Assembly (NCBI GenBank): GCA_001899145.1
Contig: MKVF01000010.1
Location: 118,477-182,476 of the forward strand
Length of the DNA: 64,000 nt
Origin: Flavobacteriia bacterium 40-80
Lineage (GTDB): Bacteria; Bacteroidota; Bacteroidia; Flavobacteriales_D; Crocinitomicaceae
Direction: 5' to 3'
Part shown: positions 28,691 to 36,459 of the stretch, piece after piece
Numbering within the stretch: the stretch's first letter is position 1
Layout: each line of letters starts with the position of its first letter
The notes under the pieces: generated by a model
What the model saw: the letters and a program-made list of their open reading frames with translations, nothing else
Database searches by the model: none
Told to the model about the DNA's origin: nothing
Position numbers and translations under genes: made by a program

Positions 28691-30643
28691 ATGAGAAAAA
28701 TAATTGTTGCATTAAGTTTATTTTCTTCTATTATCGGTTTCTCCCAAAAAGATCCGGTAGTTCTGGAAGTCGGGAACAAAAAAGTAACAAAATCTGAATT
28801 TCTTCAGATTTATCTGAAAAACAACGATGATCCGAAATTTGACCAGAAATCAATGGACGATTATGTGGAAATCTTTACGAAGTTCAAACTAAAGGTCGTT
28901 GAGGCAGAGCACGAGGGATATGATACGATTCCAAAGCTGAAAAGAGAGCTGGAAGGTTACCGCAAAACCCTGGCAACGCCTTACCTGACAGATAAAACAC
29001 TTCAGGACGATTTGGTAAAACAAGTGTACGAACGCCTTAAAACGGAAGTCAGAGCTTCTCATATCCTGGTTAAAGTTGCGGAAAGAGCAACACCGGAAGA
29101 TACTCTGAAAGCGTACAACCGTATTCTGGCAATAAAAAAACGCATCGAAGCCGGTGAAGACTTTGAAAAGGTCGCACGTTCTTCCGATGGTTCAGAAGAT
29201 CCGAGTGTTGCATACAACGGCGGTGACTTAGGTTATTTCACTGCTTTTCAAATGGTTTATCCTTTCGAAGAAGCGGCATACAGGACTCCAAAAGGAAAGA
29301 TTTCGAATATTGTAAAAACGCGCTACGGATATCATATTCTGAAAGTAACGGATGTTCGTCCGGCACGCGGAACGATCAGAACTGCCCATATTATGATCGC
29401 TCTTGCGAAGAATGCAAGTGCTGAAGATATCGAAGCGGCGAAGAAAAAAGCATACGAAATTTACACAAAAGCTAAAAACGGTGAGGATTTCGCCAAATTA
29501 GCCGAGACATTCTCAGATGATACGCAATCTGCTGCAAAAGGTGGTGAATTACCTCCTTTCGGTACAGGAACAACTACTCGTATGATCCCTGTTTTTGAAA
29601 ATGCTGCTTTTGGGCTGAAAAACAATGGTGATATAACAGAGCCAATTCAAACAGATTTCGGATTTCATATCATCAAACGCCTGGACTGGAAACCACTGGG
29701 ATCTTTTGACGAGCTGAAAAAAGAGCTTCAGACGAAAGTCAGCAAAGATGACCGTTCGAAAATCACACAGGATTCTTTTATTCAAAAATTGAAAAAAGAA
29801 TATAAGTATAAAAGCTATAAAGCAAAAAATATCAGCTGGTTTTATAACAATATCGACTCCAGCTATTTCAAAAACAATTACAGCTACACAGGATTAACCA
29901 CGGATAAACCGTTATTTGTATTGAATAAGCAAGCCTTCACGCAAAAACAATTTGCTGAGTACATCCAAAAGAATACAAAATATATCCGTAACGGAAGCTT
30001 CAAAGATATTATTGACCAGCATTATGCAAACTGGGAAAGACAATCAATTTTAAATTATGAGCAAAGCCGCCTGGATGGGAAATATCCTGATTTCAAATTA
30101 TTGATGAATGAATACCACGACGGGATTTTACTGTTTGAGATTATGAGCGATAAAGTATGGAATAAGGCTTCTCAGGATTCAACAGGTTTGACCGCTTTCT
30201 TTGAAAAAAATAAAGATAAGTACGTTTGGGGAAAACGCGTCGATGCTTTTGTTTACGAGTGTATTTCCAATGATGTGGCAAATAATGTATATGGAATGAT
30301 TTCCAAGAACAATGCTGTTTCTTCTAAGGAAATCATCGATGAAGTCAACAAAACATCTGAATTAAACCTGAAAGTAAAAACAAATAAATACGAAATAGAA
30401 TCGACGCCATTCCTGAAAGGCCACGATTTTGTAAAAGGATTGAACAAAGTCTATGAATACAACGGAAAATATTACGTTGTTTTTGTAAACGAAATCCTTG
30501 ATCCTTCCGCGAAAGAGCTTGCTGAATGCAGAGGGCTTGTAATCTCCGATTATCAGAATTACCTTGAGACTACGTGGCTGAGTGAGCTGAAACAAAAATA
30601 CCCGGTTAAGATCCACACAGAGGTTTTATACAATTTAAAATAA
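28691..30643 (+). CDS. Periplasmic peptidylprolyl isomerase with two parvulin domains (SurA/PpiD-like)
   Basis: 650 residues with an N-terminal signal peptide ending near GFSQ. An N-terminal helical region (about 20-115) is followed by two PpiC/parvulin rotamase domains (about 117-215 and 222-330), recognisable from RASHILVKV, GGDLGYF and GYHILKV in the first and TAHIMIAL, GGELPPFG and GFHIIKRL in the second. The C-terminal 300 residues are helical with no clear family. It probably assists outer-membrane protein folding. Co-transcribed with guaB and ended by a strong terminator. Confidence 0.9.
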   Translation: MRKIIVALSLFSSIIGFSQKDPVVLEVGNKKVTKSEFLQIYLKNNDDPKFDQKSMDDYVEIFTKFKLKVVEAEHEGYDTIPKLKRELEGYRKTLATPYLTDKTLQDDLVKQVYERLKTEVRASHILVKVAERATPEDTLKAYNRILAIKKRIEAGEDFEKVARSSDGSEDPSVAYNGGDLGYFTAFQMVYPFEEAAYRTPKGKISNIVKTRYGYHILKVTDVRPARGTIRTAHIMIALAKNASAEDIEAAKKKAYEIYTKAKNGEDFAKLAETFSDDTQSAAKGGELPPFGTGTTTRMIPVFENAAFGLKNNGDITEPIQTDFGFHIIKRLDWKPLGSFDELKKELQTKVSKDDRSKITQDSFIQKLKKEYKYKSYKAKNISWFYNNIDSSYFKNNYSYTGLTTDKPLFVLNKQAFTQKQFAEYIQKNTKYIRNGSFKDIIDQHYANWERQSILNYEQSRLDGKYPDFKLLMNEYHDGILLFEIMSDKVWNKASQDSTGLTAFFEKNKDKYVWGKRVDAFVYECISNDVANNVYGMISKNNAVSSKEIIDEVNKTSELNLKVKTNKYEIESTPFLKGHDFVKGLNKVYEYNGKYYVVFVNEILDPSAKELAECRGLVISDYQNYLETTWLSELKQKYPVKIHTEVLYNLK

Positions 30644-30650
30644 AAATCAA

Positions 30651-30684
30651 AAAATCCCCGGACATTGTGCTCCGGGGATTTTTT
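30651..30684 (+). terminator. Intrinsic terminator, probably bidirectional
   Basis: Stem AAAATCCCCGGA (30651-30662) / TCCGGGGATTTT with an 8-base loop, then further T residues. The A-rich left arm also gives a T run on the minus strand, so it can stop both the guaB-isomerase transcript and the convergent metNIQ transcript. Confidence 0.9.
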
Positions 30685-30707
30685 TGTTCATGAATAGCTG
30701 TCAGATC

Positions 30708-31511
30708 TTACCAACCTTTTACAGCGGCGCCTTTAAAAATCTGTCGTGCTGTTTCTTCTACTTCCTCCGATTGATAGGCTTTCAAAAACCTGAGCACTTT
30801 TTCATCCTTTTTATTATCTTCTCTTGCAGTGATTATATTAACGTAAGGAGAATCTTTGTCTTCTGTCAGCACACCATTCTTCTTAACGTCCAAACCTGCC
30901 TGAGCCGCAAAATTATTATTAATGACTGCCAGGACAACCTGCCGGTCATCCAGCACTCTTGGCAACTGAGGCGCTTCAATCTCTTTGATCACCAGCTTCC
31001 TTGGATTTTCAACAATATCGGTCACTTTAGGCAGAAGCCCCACACCTGCTCTGAGCTTTAACAATCCGTTCTTCTGAAGCAGCAATAGGGACCTTCCTCC
31101 ATTTGTAGGATCATTAGGAATGGCAATCACACTTCCTGTTCTCAACTCGGAAATTGATTTTATTTTCTTTGAATAAGCTACAATAGGATACACAAATGTA
31201 TTCCCGACAACTGCCAGCTTATACCCTCTTTGCTTTGACTGTTCTTCCAGATAAGGAACATGCTGAAACGCATTGACATCAATATCTCCGCTGCTCAGCG
31301 CCTCATTAGGCAGCACATAATCGTTGAAGGTGACCAGTTCTACTGTCAGGTTATATTTTTCTTTTGCCACTTTTTGAGCCGCTTCTGCTATTTTCTTCTC
31401 CGGCCCGGAAGTTATTCCTACACGAATATAATTGGGATCATTGTTTTTTGAGCCGCAAGAAAAAAGCAGCATACCAGCTATCACAGGCAGCAGTGAATAA
31501 ATCTTTTTCAT
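30708..31511 (-). CDS. metQ: Methionine ABC transporter substrate-binding lipoprotein
   Basis: 267 residues of the NlpA/MetQ family. The N-terminus is a lipoprotein signal with lipobox LLFSC-G (Cys19). Family blocks include VRVGITSGPE-like VGITSGPEKKIAE, DIDVNAFQHVPYL, IPNDPTNGGRSLLLL and NNNFAAQAGL. It binds D/L-methionine and delivers it to MetNI. Last gene of metN-metI-metQ, 6 bases after metI. Confidence 0.93.
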   Translation of the reverse strand: MKKIYSLLPVIAGMLLFSCGSKNNDPNYIRVGITSGPEKKIAEAAQKVAKEKYNLTVELVTFNDYVLPNEALSSGDIDVNAFQHVPYLEEQSKQRGYKLAVVGNTFVYPIVAYSKKIKSISELRTGSVIAIPNDPTNGGRSLLLLQKNGLLKLRAGVGLLPKVTDIVENPRKLVIKEIEAPQLPRVLDDRQVVLAVINNNFAAQAGLDVKKNGVLTEDKDSPYVNIITAREDNKKDEKVLRFLKAYQSEEVEETARQIFKGAAVKGW

Positions 31512-31517
31512 TGTGAA

Positions 31518-32171
31518 TTATTTATGGTTAAATTTTTGGGAAATCCTGTCCCCAATGAACTGAATAATAAATACAAGAGCGACCAACAATACCAATACGC
31601 TGTTCATAATAAAAGCGTCATAACCGATATAGCCGTACTGATAGCCGACCTGTCCCAAACCTCCTGCCCCGACAGCTCCACCCATTGCAGAATAGCCGAC
31701 AAGCGTAATCAACGTGATGCTCGCATTATTAATCAGGGACGGAAGCGCTTCCGGAAGCAGCACTTTACGGACGATCTGAAAAGTTCCGGCTCCCATCGCA
31801 CGGGCTGCTTCAATTAAACCGGAAGGTACTTCCTTCAGGCTGTTTTCAACAAGCCTCGCGATAAAAGGCGCTACACCTATGCTTAAGGGAACCAAAGCAG
31901 CACTCATACCGATAGAAGTACCGACAATGAACCTCGTAAAAGGGATCATCCATACAATCAGTATGATAAACGGAATGGACCGGAAAATATTTACAAAGAC
32001 AGCCAGGAAGCTGTTATAAAAACGATTTTCAAGTAATTGCCCTTTTCCTGTAAGAAAAAGTAAGATTCCCAAAGGCAATCCCAGTAAAAAGCCAAAAAAG
32101 CCGGATAAAAAAGTCATAACAATAGTTTCCCAAAGTCCTTCTAAAAGGAGCACTGTTGTTGAATCATACAT
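31518..32171 (-). CDS. metI: Methionine ABC transporter permease
   Basis: 217 residues with five to six membrane helices and the BPD_transp_1 EAA loop (EAARAMGAGTFQIVRKVLLPEALP). The N-terminus LLEGLWETIVMTFLSG and the NSLKEVPSGLIEAARAMGA block are MetI-typical. It overlaps the 3' end of metN by 8 bases. Confidence 0.93.
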   Translation of the reverse strand: MYDSTTVLLLEGLWETIVMTFLSGFFGFLLGLPLGILLFLTGKGQLLENRFYNSFLAVFVNIFRSIPFIILIVWMIPFTRFIVGTSIGMSAALVPLSIGVAPFIARLVENSLKEVPSGLIEAARAMGAGTFQIVRKVLLPEALPSLINNASITLITLVGYSAMGGAVGAGGLGQVGYQYGYIGYDAFIMNSVLVLLVALVFIIQFIGDRISQKFNHK

Positions 32172-33189
32172 AGCCTCTGATGTTATTTTTAATATTATTT
32201 TGGTCCAGATAACCCATCACATTTTCATTAGCTGCTTCCTGACCTTGTAGAATCAAAAGAGATTTTCCAAAGCTAAGCTCTCCTACAGTTTCTATATCTG
32301 CCTTGAGAATCTTTACAGGGACATGATAATAGTGCCGGCTGAAGTCAATAATTGTTTCAAGAGATACCGCGTTATTAAGTTCTATTTCAAGCAAAGGAAA
32401 CAACCCTTCTGCCGCTGATTGCCGGAGCTGATCTTTCAGATATCCCGGAATGGTTATTTTCTTTTTGCTAATGAACTGCTGTACAATGGAATGTCCGGAT
32501 GCTACAACATCTTCAAATGCTCCCTGAATGACGATCTTCCCTTTGTCCAGTACTGCGATCCGGTTACAGATACTTTTCACTACTTCCATTTCATGGGTTA
32601 TAAGTAAAATAGTAATCTTTAAGGTCTGATTGATCTCTTTCAGCAATTCAAGAATAGCACCGGTTGTAACGGGATCGAGAGCGCTGGTAGCTTCATCACA
32701 TAACAGGACGTGAGGTTTATTTGCAAGCGCACGGGCAATTGCCACTCTTTGTTTCTGTCCTCCGGAAAGATTTTTAGGGTATTCATAAATTTTGTCCCCT
32801 AATCCGACCAGCGTCAGAAGCTCTACCACCCGTTTTCTTATTGTTATTTTATCTTTACCTGTTAACTCTAAAGGAAGTGCAACATTATCAAAAACTGTTT
32901 TTGAAGAAAGCAGGTTGAAATGCTGAAAAATCATCCCGATCTTCTCCCGTTCCGCTGACAGGCTCTTATTGTTCAAAGCAAGCAGATTTCTGTTGTTGAC
33001 AATAATTTCACCTTCATCCGGTTTTTCCAGCAGATTAACGCAACGAATCAAAGTGCTTTTCCCTGCTCCCGAGCTTCCTATGATACCGACAATATCTCCT
33101 TTTTCGAGCGCAATGCTGACATTGTCCAGCGCTTTAAATGCTCCGTTTTCCTTATAAAATGTTTTAGAAATATTTTTAATCTGAATCAT
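32164..33189 (-). CDS. metN: Methionine ABC transporter ATP-binding protein
   Basis: 341 residues from the ATG at 33189; a TTG at 33195 would add two residues. Walker A is GSSGAGKSTLIRC, the signature LSGGQKQRVAIARAL, and Walker B VLLCDEATSALD. The C-terminal 90 residues form a NIL regulatory domain, which in the family binds methionine and inhibits transport. The order metN-I-Q is standard. The gap to the upstream DUF4395 gene is about 30 bases, and no SAM riboswitch fits there. Confidence 0.94.
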   Translation of the reverse strand: MIQIKNISKTFYKENGAFKALDNVSIALEKGDIVGIIGSSGAGKSTLIRCVNLLEKPDEGEIIVNNRNLLALNNKSLSAEREKIGMIFQHFNLLSSKTVFDNVALPLELTGKDKITIRKRVVELLTLVGLGDKIYEYPKNLSGGQKQRVAIARALANKPHVLLCDEATSALDPVTTGAILELLKEINQTLKITILLITHEMEVVKSICNRIAVLDKGKIVIQGAFEDVVASGHSIVQQFISKKKITIPGYLKDQLRQSAAEGLFPLLEIELNNAVSLETIIDFSRHYYHVPVKILKADIETVGELSFGKSLLILQGQEAANENVMGYLDQNNIKNNIRGYV

Positions 33190-33220
33190 TTTCAACTTAA
33201 TTACTTCATTATATATCTGT

Positions 33221-33649
33221 TTACTTACCGGTTCTGTTTACAACCGGTGCTACTATCCAATTGTAAACGTAGCAGCCTAAACAGATTTTAAATACCGATT
33301 CAAGAACAGCACAAAAAATGAGTATTCCTCCAACCAGATAAGCAGCTGTAATTAATTTAAAATATAGCAAAAGTGTAATGACAAGTGAGAATACGAAACC
33401 GATTCCAGCTGCGAATTTTTTAGGTGGTGCAAAAATCGGATGAGGTTCAAGTTTCAATGGCTTAACAACTGACTTTGACAGTAGTGCAAGAGGCGAAGGA
33501 TAAAGAGAGAATGCGCGTATTGCAAAGTCCACTGCCAGAAATGCTGCCAAAGCCGGCCATTGTGTCCACAAGGCAATTACAGCTAAAAGAACAATTTGTG
33601 CAGCAGTGATCCGGACGGTATTTTCATCCGTATGTAATTTTGAGCTCAT
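33221..33649 (-). CDS. DUF4395 membrane protein
   Basis: 142 residues from the ATG at 33649, with about four membrane helices. Residues VRITAAQIVLLAV, FLAVDFAIRAF, and FKICLGCYVYNWI with its Cys-rich end match DUF4395. The frame is open back to 33691, but those codons lie inside a strong terminator hairpin, so the internal ATG is preferred. DUF4395 proteins often neighbour rhodanese, thioredoxin and other sulfur genes, as here. Function unknown. Confidence 0.8.
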   Translation of the reverse strand: MSSKLHTDENTVRITAAQIVLLAVIALWTQWPALAAFLAVDFAIRAFSLYPSPLALLSKSVVKPLKLEPHPIFAPPKKFAAGIGFVFSLVITLLLYFKLITAAYLVGGILIFCAVLESVFKICLGCYVYNWIVAPVVNRTGK

Positions 33650-33659
33650 ATCAGGATTT

Positions 33660-33697
33660 TTTACTAAAATTCCCATGCTGTTTGTCAGCATGGGAAT
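33660..33697 (-). terminator. Terminator or attenuator hairpin between peroxiredoxin and DUF4395
   Basis: A perfect 12-bp inverted repeat, ATTCCCATGCTG (33669-33680) / CAGCATGGGAAT (33686-33697), with a 5-base loop. On the minus strand it starts 10 bases after the peroxiredoxin stop and is followed by TTTTAGTAAAAAA, a short U-tract. It probably ends or reduces transcription before the DUF4395 gene. Confidence 0.75.
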
Positions 33698-33707
33698 ACA
33701 TTATTAT

Positions 33708-34346
33708 TTAAAGATTAGGTTGAGGTGTCAGGCGTAAATAAGGTTTTACCACTTTATGTCCCTTCGGGAATTTTGCAGGAACATCTTCCTGTTTTACAGC
33801 CGGAGCGATCACTACTTCTTCGCCATGTTTCCAGTTTGCAGGAGTTGCCACCTGGTAATCTGCCGTCAGCTGAAGGCTATCGATCACACGTAAAATCTCA
33901 TCAAAATTTCTTCCTGTAGAAGCCGGATAGGTAATCGTCAGCTTGATTTTTTTATCCGGACCCACGACAAACACAGAGCGGACAGTAAATGTTTCACTTG
34001 CGTTCGGATGAATCAGATCATACAATTCTGCAATCTTTCTGTCCGGATCCGCAATAATAGGAAAATTCACAACTGTATTCTGCGTTTCATTAATATCACT
34101 GATCCAGCTGTGGTGCTGATCAATCGGATCTACACTTATCGCAATTGCTTTCACATTTCTTTTTTCAAACTCATCTTTCAGTTTTGCTGTTGCTCCAAGT
34201 TCTGTTGTGCAAACAGGAGTAAAATCAGCAGGATGAGAGAAAAACACTCCCCATCCGTTTCCAAGAAATTCATAAAAGTCAAGCGTTCCCTGTGTTGTTT
34301 CTGCTTTGAAGTTCGGTGCAGTGTCACCTAATCTTAGTGTTGCCAT
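33708..34346 (-). CDS. Peroxiredoxin, Prx6 (1-Cys) type
   Basis: 212 residues. The peroxidatic Cys46 is in HPADFTPVCTTELG, and the C-terminal extension (PRGH-like FPKGHKVVKPYLR) marks the Prx6/AhpC-TSA type. It reduces peroxides with an external thiol donor. Its leader carries the tRNA-Cys-like sequence, whose 3' end is 36 bases before the ATG. A hairpin follows the stop. The neighbourhood of cysteine synthesis genes fits a thiol/oxidative-stress role. Confidence 0.92.
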   Translation of the reverse strand: MATLRLGDTAPNFKAETTQGTLDFYEFLGNGWGVFFSHPADFTPVCTTELGATAKLKDEFEKRNVKAIAISVDPIDQHHSWISDINETQNTVVNFPIIADPDRKIAELYDLIHPNASETFTVRSVFVVGPDKKIKLTITYPASTGRNFDEILRVIDSLQLTADYQVATPANWKHGEEVVIAPAVKQEDVPAKFPKGHKVVKPYLRLTPQPNL

Positions 34347-34382
34347 AGCTTTATTTTATTTTAATTAAACATTTATTTTAGC

Positions 34383-34452
34383 GATGCTGACCGGATTTGA
34401 ACCAGTATAACGGCTTTTGCTGAGCCATGCCTCACCTTTCGGCCACAGCATC
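34383..34452 (-). tRNA. tRNA-Cys(GCA)-like gene with atypical A33
   Basis: The minus strand folds as a complete cloverleaf. Acceptor GATGCTG/CAGCATC is 7 perfect pairs. The D arm has a GCC/GGC stem with a GG-containing 9-base loop. The anticodon arm is TGGCT/AGCCG with loop CAGCAAA (anticodon GCA at 34420-34418). The variable loop has 4 bases, and the T arm is ACTGG/CCGGT with loop TTCAAAT. Two features are abnormal: position 33 is A instead of the near-universal U, and the next base (position 73) is G, whereas tRNA-Cys normally has U73. No CCA is encoded, which is common in this phylum. It could be the functional tRNA-Cys, a decayed copy, or a tRNA mimic in the peroxiredoxin leader. Confidence 0.6.
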
Positions 34453-34555
34453 TTTTAAATTTATACTATAATTCCTACCAAAATAGTAGATTATATTTTA
34501 TTTATTTCATTAAATCATTATTAAAAAAACTTTAAAATAGTTAACCGATTATTTT

Positions 34556-34586
34556 GCAGGAAATTATAACAGATGTAATTTCCTGC
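34556..34586 (-). other. Hairpin downstream of the cysteine operon
   Basis: An 11-bp perfect inverted repeat, GCAGGAAATTA (34556-34566) / TAATTTCCTGC (34576-34586), with a 9-base loop. It begins 14 bases after the stop of the CysO-MoeB-rhodanese gene and lies upstream of the tRNA-like sequence. It lacks a U-tract on either strand, so it may be a Rho-independent-like stabiliser or processing hairpin rather than a terminator. Confidence 0.6.
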
Positions 34587-34599
34587 TCATTCTGATAAA

Positions 34600-36021
34600 T
34601 CAATACTGTGCTGATTTTTTTGTCAAATCGGTTTCTTGTTCAATAGCTGTAATACCTCCTTTTAAATTATACAGATTTTCAAAACCAAATGCCTCTTCCA
34701 GTTCTCTGATCGCCTTTGCACTTCTTCCTCCCAGCTTACAGTGAATCACAACTTTTTTATCTTTTGAAATTTCATCAGCTCTCTCTTTGACTGTTGCCAA
34801 AGGAATCAACAAAGCACCAATATTAACCTGCTCGTATTCGTCCGGCTCCCTTACATCAATTACCTGAATATCCTCATCTCCAGCCAACCAGCTTTCAAAT
34901 TCCTGCACCGTAATCTCTTTAATTGCTTTCTCTACTGCTTTTATTCCGCAGAACTGCTCGTAATCAATTAATTCTTTTATTTCAGGCGTGTTTTTATTTT
35001 TGGTAATTTTTAAGGTTCTTGTTTCAAATGTAAGTGCATCGAAAACAAAAAAGCGCCCACTTAATATTTCACCTACACCTGTAATCACTTTGATAACTTC
35101 ATTTGCCTGTAATGTTCCTATAATTCCCGGTAAAACACCTAAAACACCACCTTCCGCACAATTTGGAATTAATCCCGGATCAGGAGGTGCCGGATACAAA
35201 TCACGGTAATTTGGTCCTGTTACTCCGTTTTTATCAGTATAATTAAAAACAGCCACCTGGCCTTCAAACTGAAATATGGATGCATATACATTTGGTTTTC
35301 CTGTAATAACACTTGCATCATTTACCAGATAGCGCGTTGGAAAGTTATCTGTTCCGTCAGCAACAACATCATATTCGCGAACAATCTCCAATGCGTTTTT
35401 AGAGGTCAGTTGTGTATTGTAAGTCACAATAGTAATATGCGGATTTAATTGCTGCAACCGTTTTTTTGCAGCTTCCACTTTAGGTGTTCCGACATTTTCT
35501 ACTCCATAAAGTACCTGTCGCTGCAAATTACTGTCATCAACAACATCAAAATCGACAATACCAATGGTTCCCACACCTGCCGCAGCAAGATATAAAAGCA
35601 AAGGGCTGCCTAGACCACCTGATCCGACAACTAACACTTTTGCTGCTTTAAGCTTTTTCTGCGCATCAAGCCCAAAATCAGGAATAATGATGTGACGATT
35701 ATAGCGTGCAAGTTCTTCTTTTGAGAACTCTATTTCATCAATTGCTCCACTTCCTCCGGCAATTGCTGGAATAATACTAAGAGTTGAATGTGCCTCCAGA
35801 GGTGTATCCTCCTGCTGCAGGTTCCTTATATCGTCCTCATCTACAAAAATGTTTACAAATCCTCTGATACCTCCATTTTCGTCCAACAGATTTTTTTTCA
35901 AATCCGGGAAGTTTGTTATTAATTGATGTATTGCTTCTTTTACAGTAGTTCCTTCTACCTGAACTTTTGACTCCTGATTCGTGAATTTTCTTAACGGAGT
36001 TGGAATGATAACTTTTGCCAT
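34600..36021 (-). CDS. CysO-like sulfur carrier / MoeB-type adenylyltransferase / rhodanese fusion
   Basis: 473 residues in three parts. Residues 1-90 are a ThiS/CysO-type ubiquitin-like carrier ending in SIIPAIAGG, with the diglycine at 89-90. Residues about 96-350 are a MoeB/ThiF E1-like domain (RYNRHIIIPDFG, VVGSGGLGSPLL, DDSNLQRQVLYG, IPNCAEGGVLGVLPG). Residues about 375-470 are a rhodanese with the persulfide-forming cysteine in IHCKLGGRSA. In M. tuberculosis CysO and MoeZ are separate proteins doing these jobs: adenylation and thiocarboxylation of the carrier that feeds CysM. Here the diglycine is internal, so release by cleavage is implied. Overlap or close spacing with the JAMM and CysM genes supports one pathway. 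Confidence 0.93.
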   Translation of the reverse strand: MAKVIIPTPLRKFTNQESKVQVEGTTVKEAIHQLITNFPDLKKNLLDENGGIRGFVNIFVDEDDIRNLQQEDTPLEAHSTLSIIPAIAGGSGAIDEIEFSKEELARYNRHIIIPDFGLDAQKKLKAAKVLVVGSGGLGSPLLLYLAAAGVGTIGIVDFDVVDDSNLQRQVLYGVENVGTPKVEAAKKRLQQLNPHITIVTYNTQLTSKNALEIVREYDVVADGTDNFPTRYLVNDASVITGKPNVYASIFQFEGQVAVFNYTDKNGVTGPNYRDLYPAPPDPGLIPNCAEGGVLGVLPGIIGTLQANEVIKVITGVGEILSGRFFVFDALTFETRTLKITKNKNTPEIKELIDYEQFCGIKAVEKAIKEITVQEFESWLAGDEDIQVIDVREPDEYEQVNIGALLIPLATVKERADEISKDKKVVIHCKLGGRSAKAIRELEEAFGFENLYNLKGGITAIEQETDLTKKSAQY

Positions 36022-36033
36022 ATTTACTGGTTT

Positions 36034-36459
36034 TTAAAATTTATTAATTATTGAAACTTTTTCTTCGTCGAATTGAAATTCATCATTTAACCGCCATGAT
36101 TGAACAGATACCAACTCATTTTCCCTGACAGCAAGAATGATATAGGAAAAAAACGGCTGGGCAACAACTCTATCGTGCTCACTTGGAATGGATGGATGAT
36201 TCGGATGTGAATGATAAACACCCAATAAAGTCAAACCTTGTTCATCTGCATAATTTTCCGCTTTCATATAATCAACCGGGGTGATTTCAAAACGCCTTCT
36301 CTTGTCTCCTTCCTTTGCATTATTCACCACAATAATTTCCTCAATGACACGCTCATCCCTTTTTTCTATTCCCAATAAAAAGCCGCAACATTCATCCGGA
36401 AAAGAAGCAAATGCATCTTTTTGCAGCTGCGCTTTTATTGTATCACTTATATGTATCAT
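36034..36459 (-). CDS. JAMM/MPN+ metallopeptidase, Mec-like
   Basis: 141 residues. The zinc site is a perfect JAMM motif: H83-S-H85, seven residues, S93, two residues, D96, with Glu23 upstream in DECCGFLLG. In mycobacteria the homologous Mec releases cysteine from the CysO-cysteine adduct. The gene overlaps the CysM gene by 17 bases and precedes the carrier fusion by 12 bases, so the same role is strongly suggested. It may also process the internal diglycine of the fusion (inference). Confidence 0.92.
   Translation of the reverse strand: MIHISDTIKAQLQKDAFASFPDECCGFLLGIEKRDERVIEEIIVVNNAKEGDKRRRFEITPVDYMKAENYADEQGLTLLGVYHSHPNHPSIPSEHDRVVAQPFFSYIILAVRENELVSVQSWRLNDEFQFDEEKVSIINKF

Noticed and set aside
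33190..33220. SAM riboswitch or leader upstream of metNIQ
   Set aside because: Only about 30 bases lie between the genes, too short for any known SAM riboswitch.
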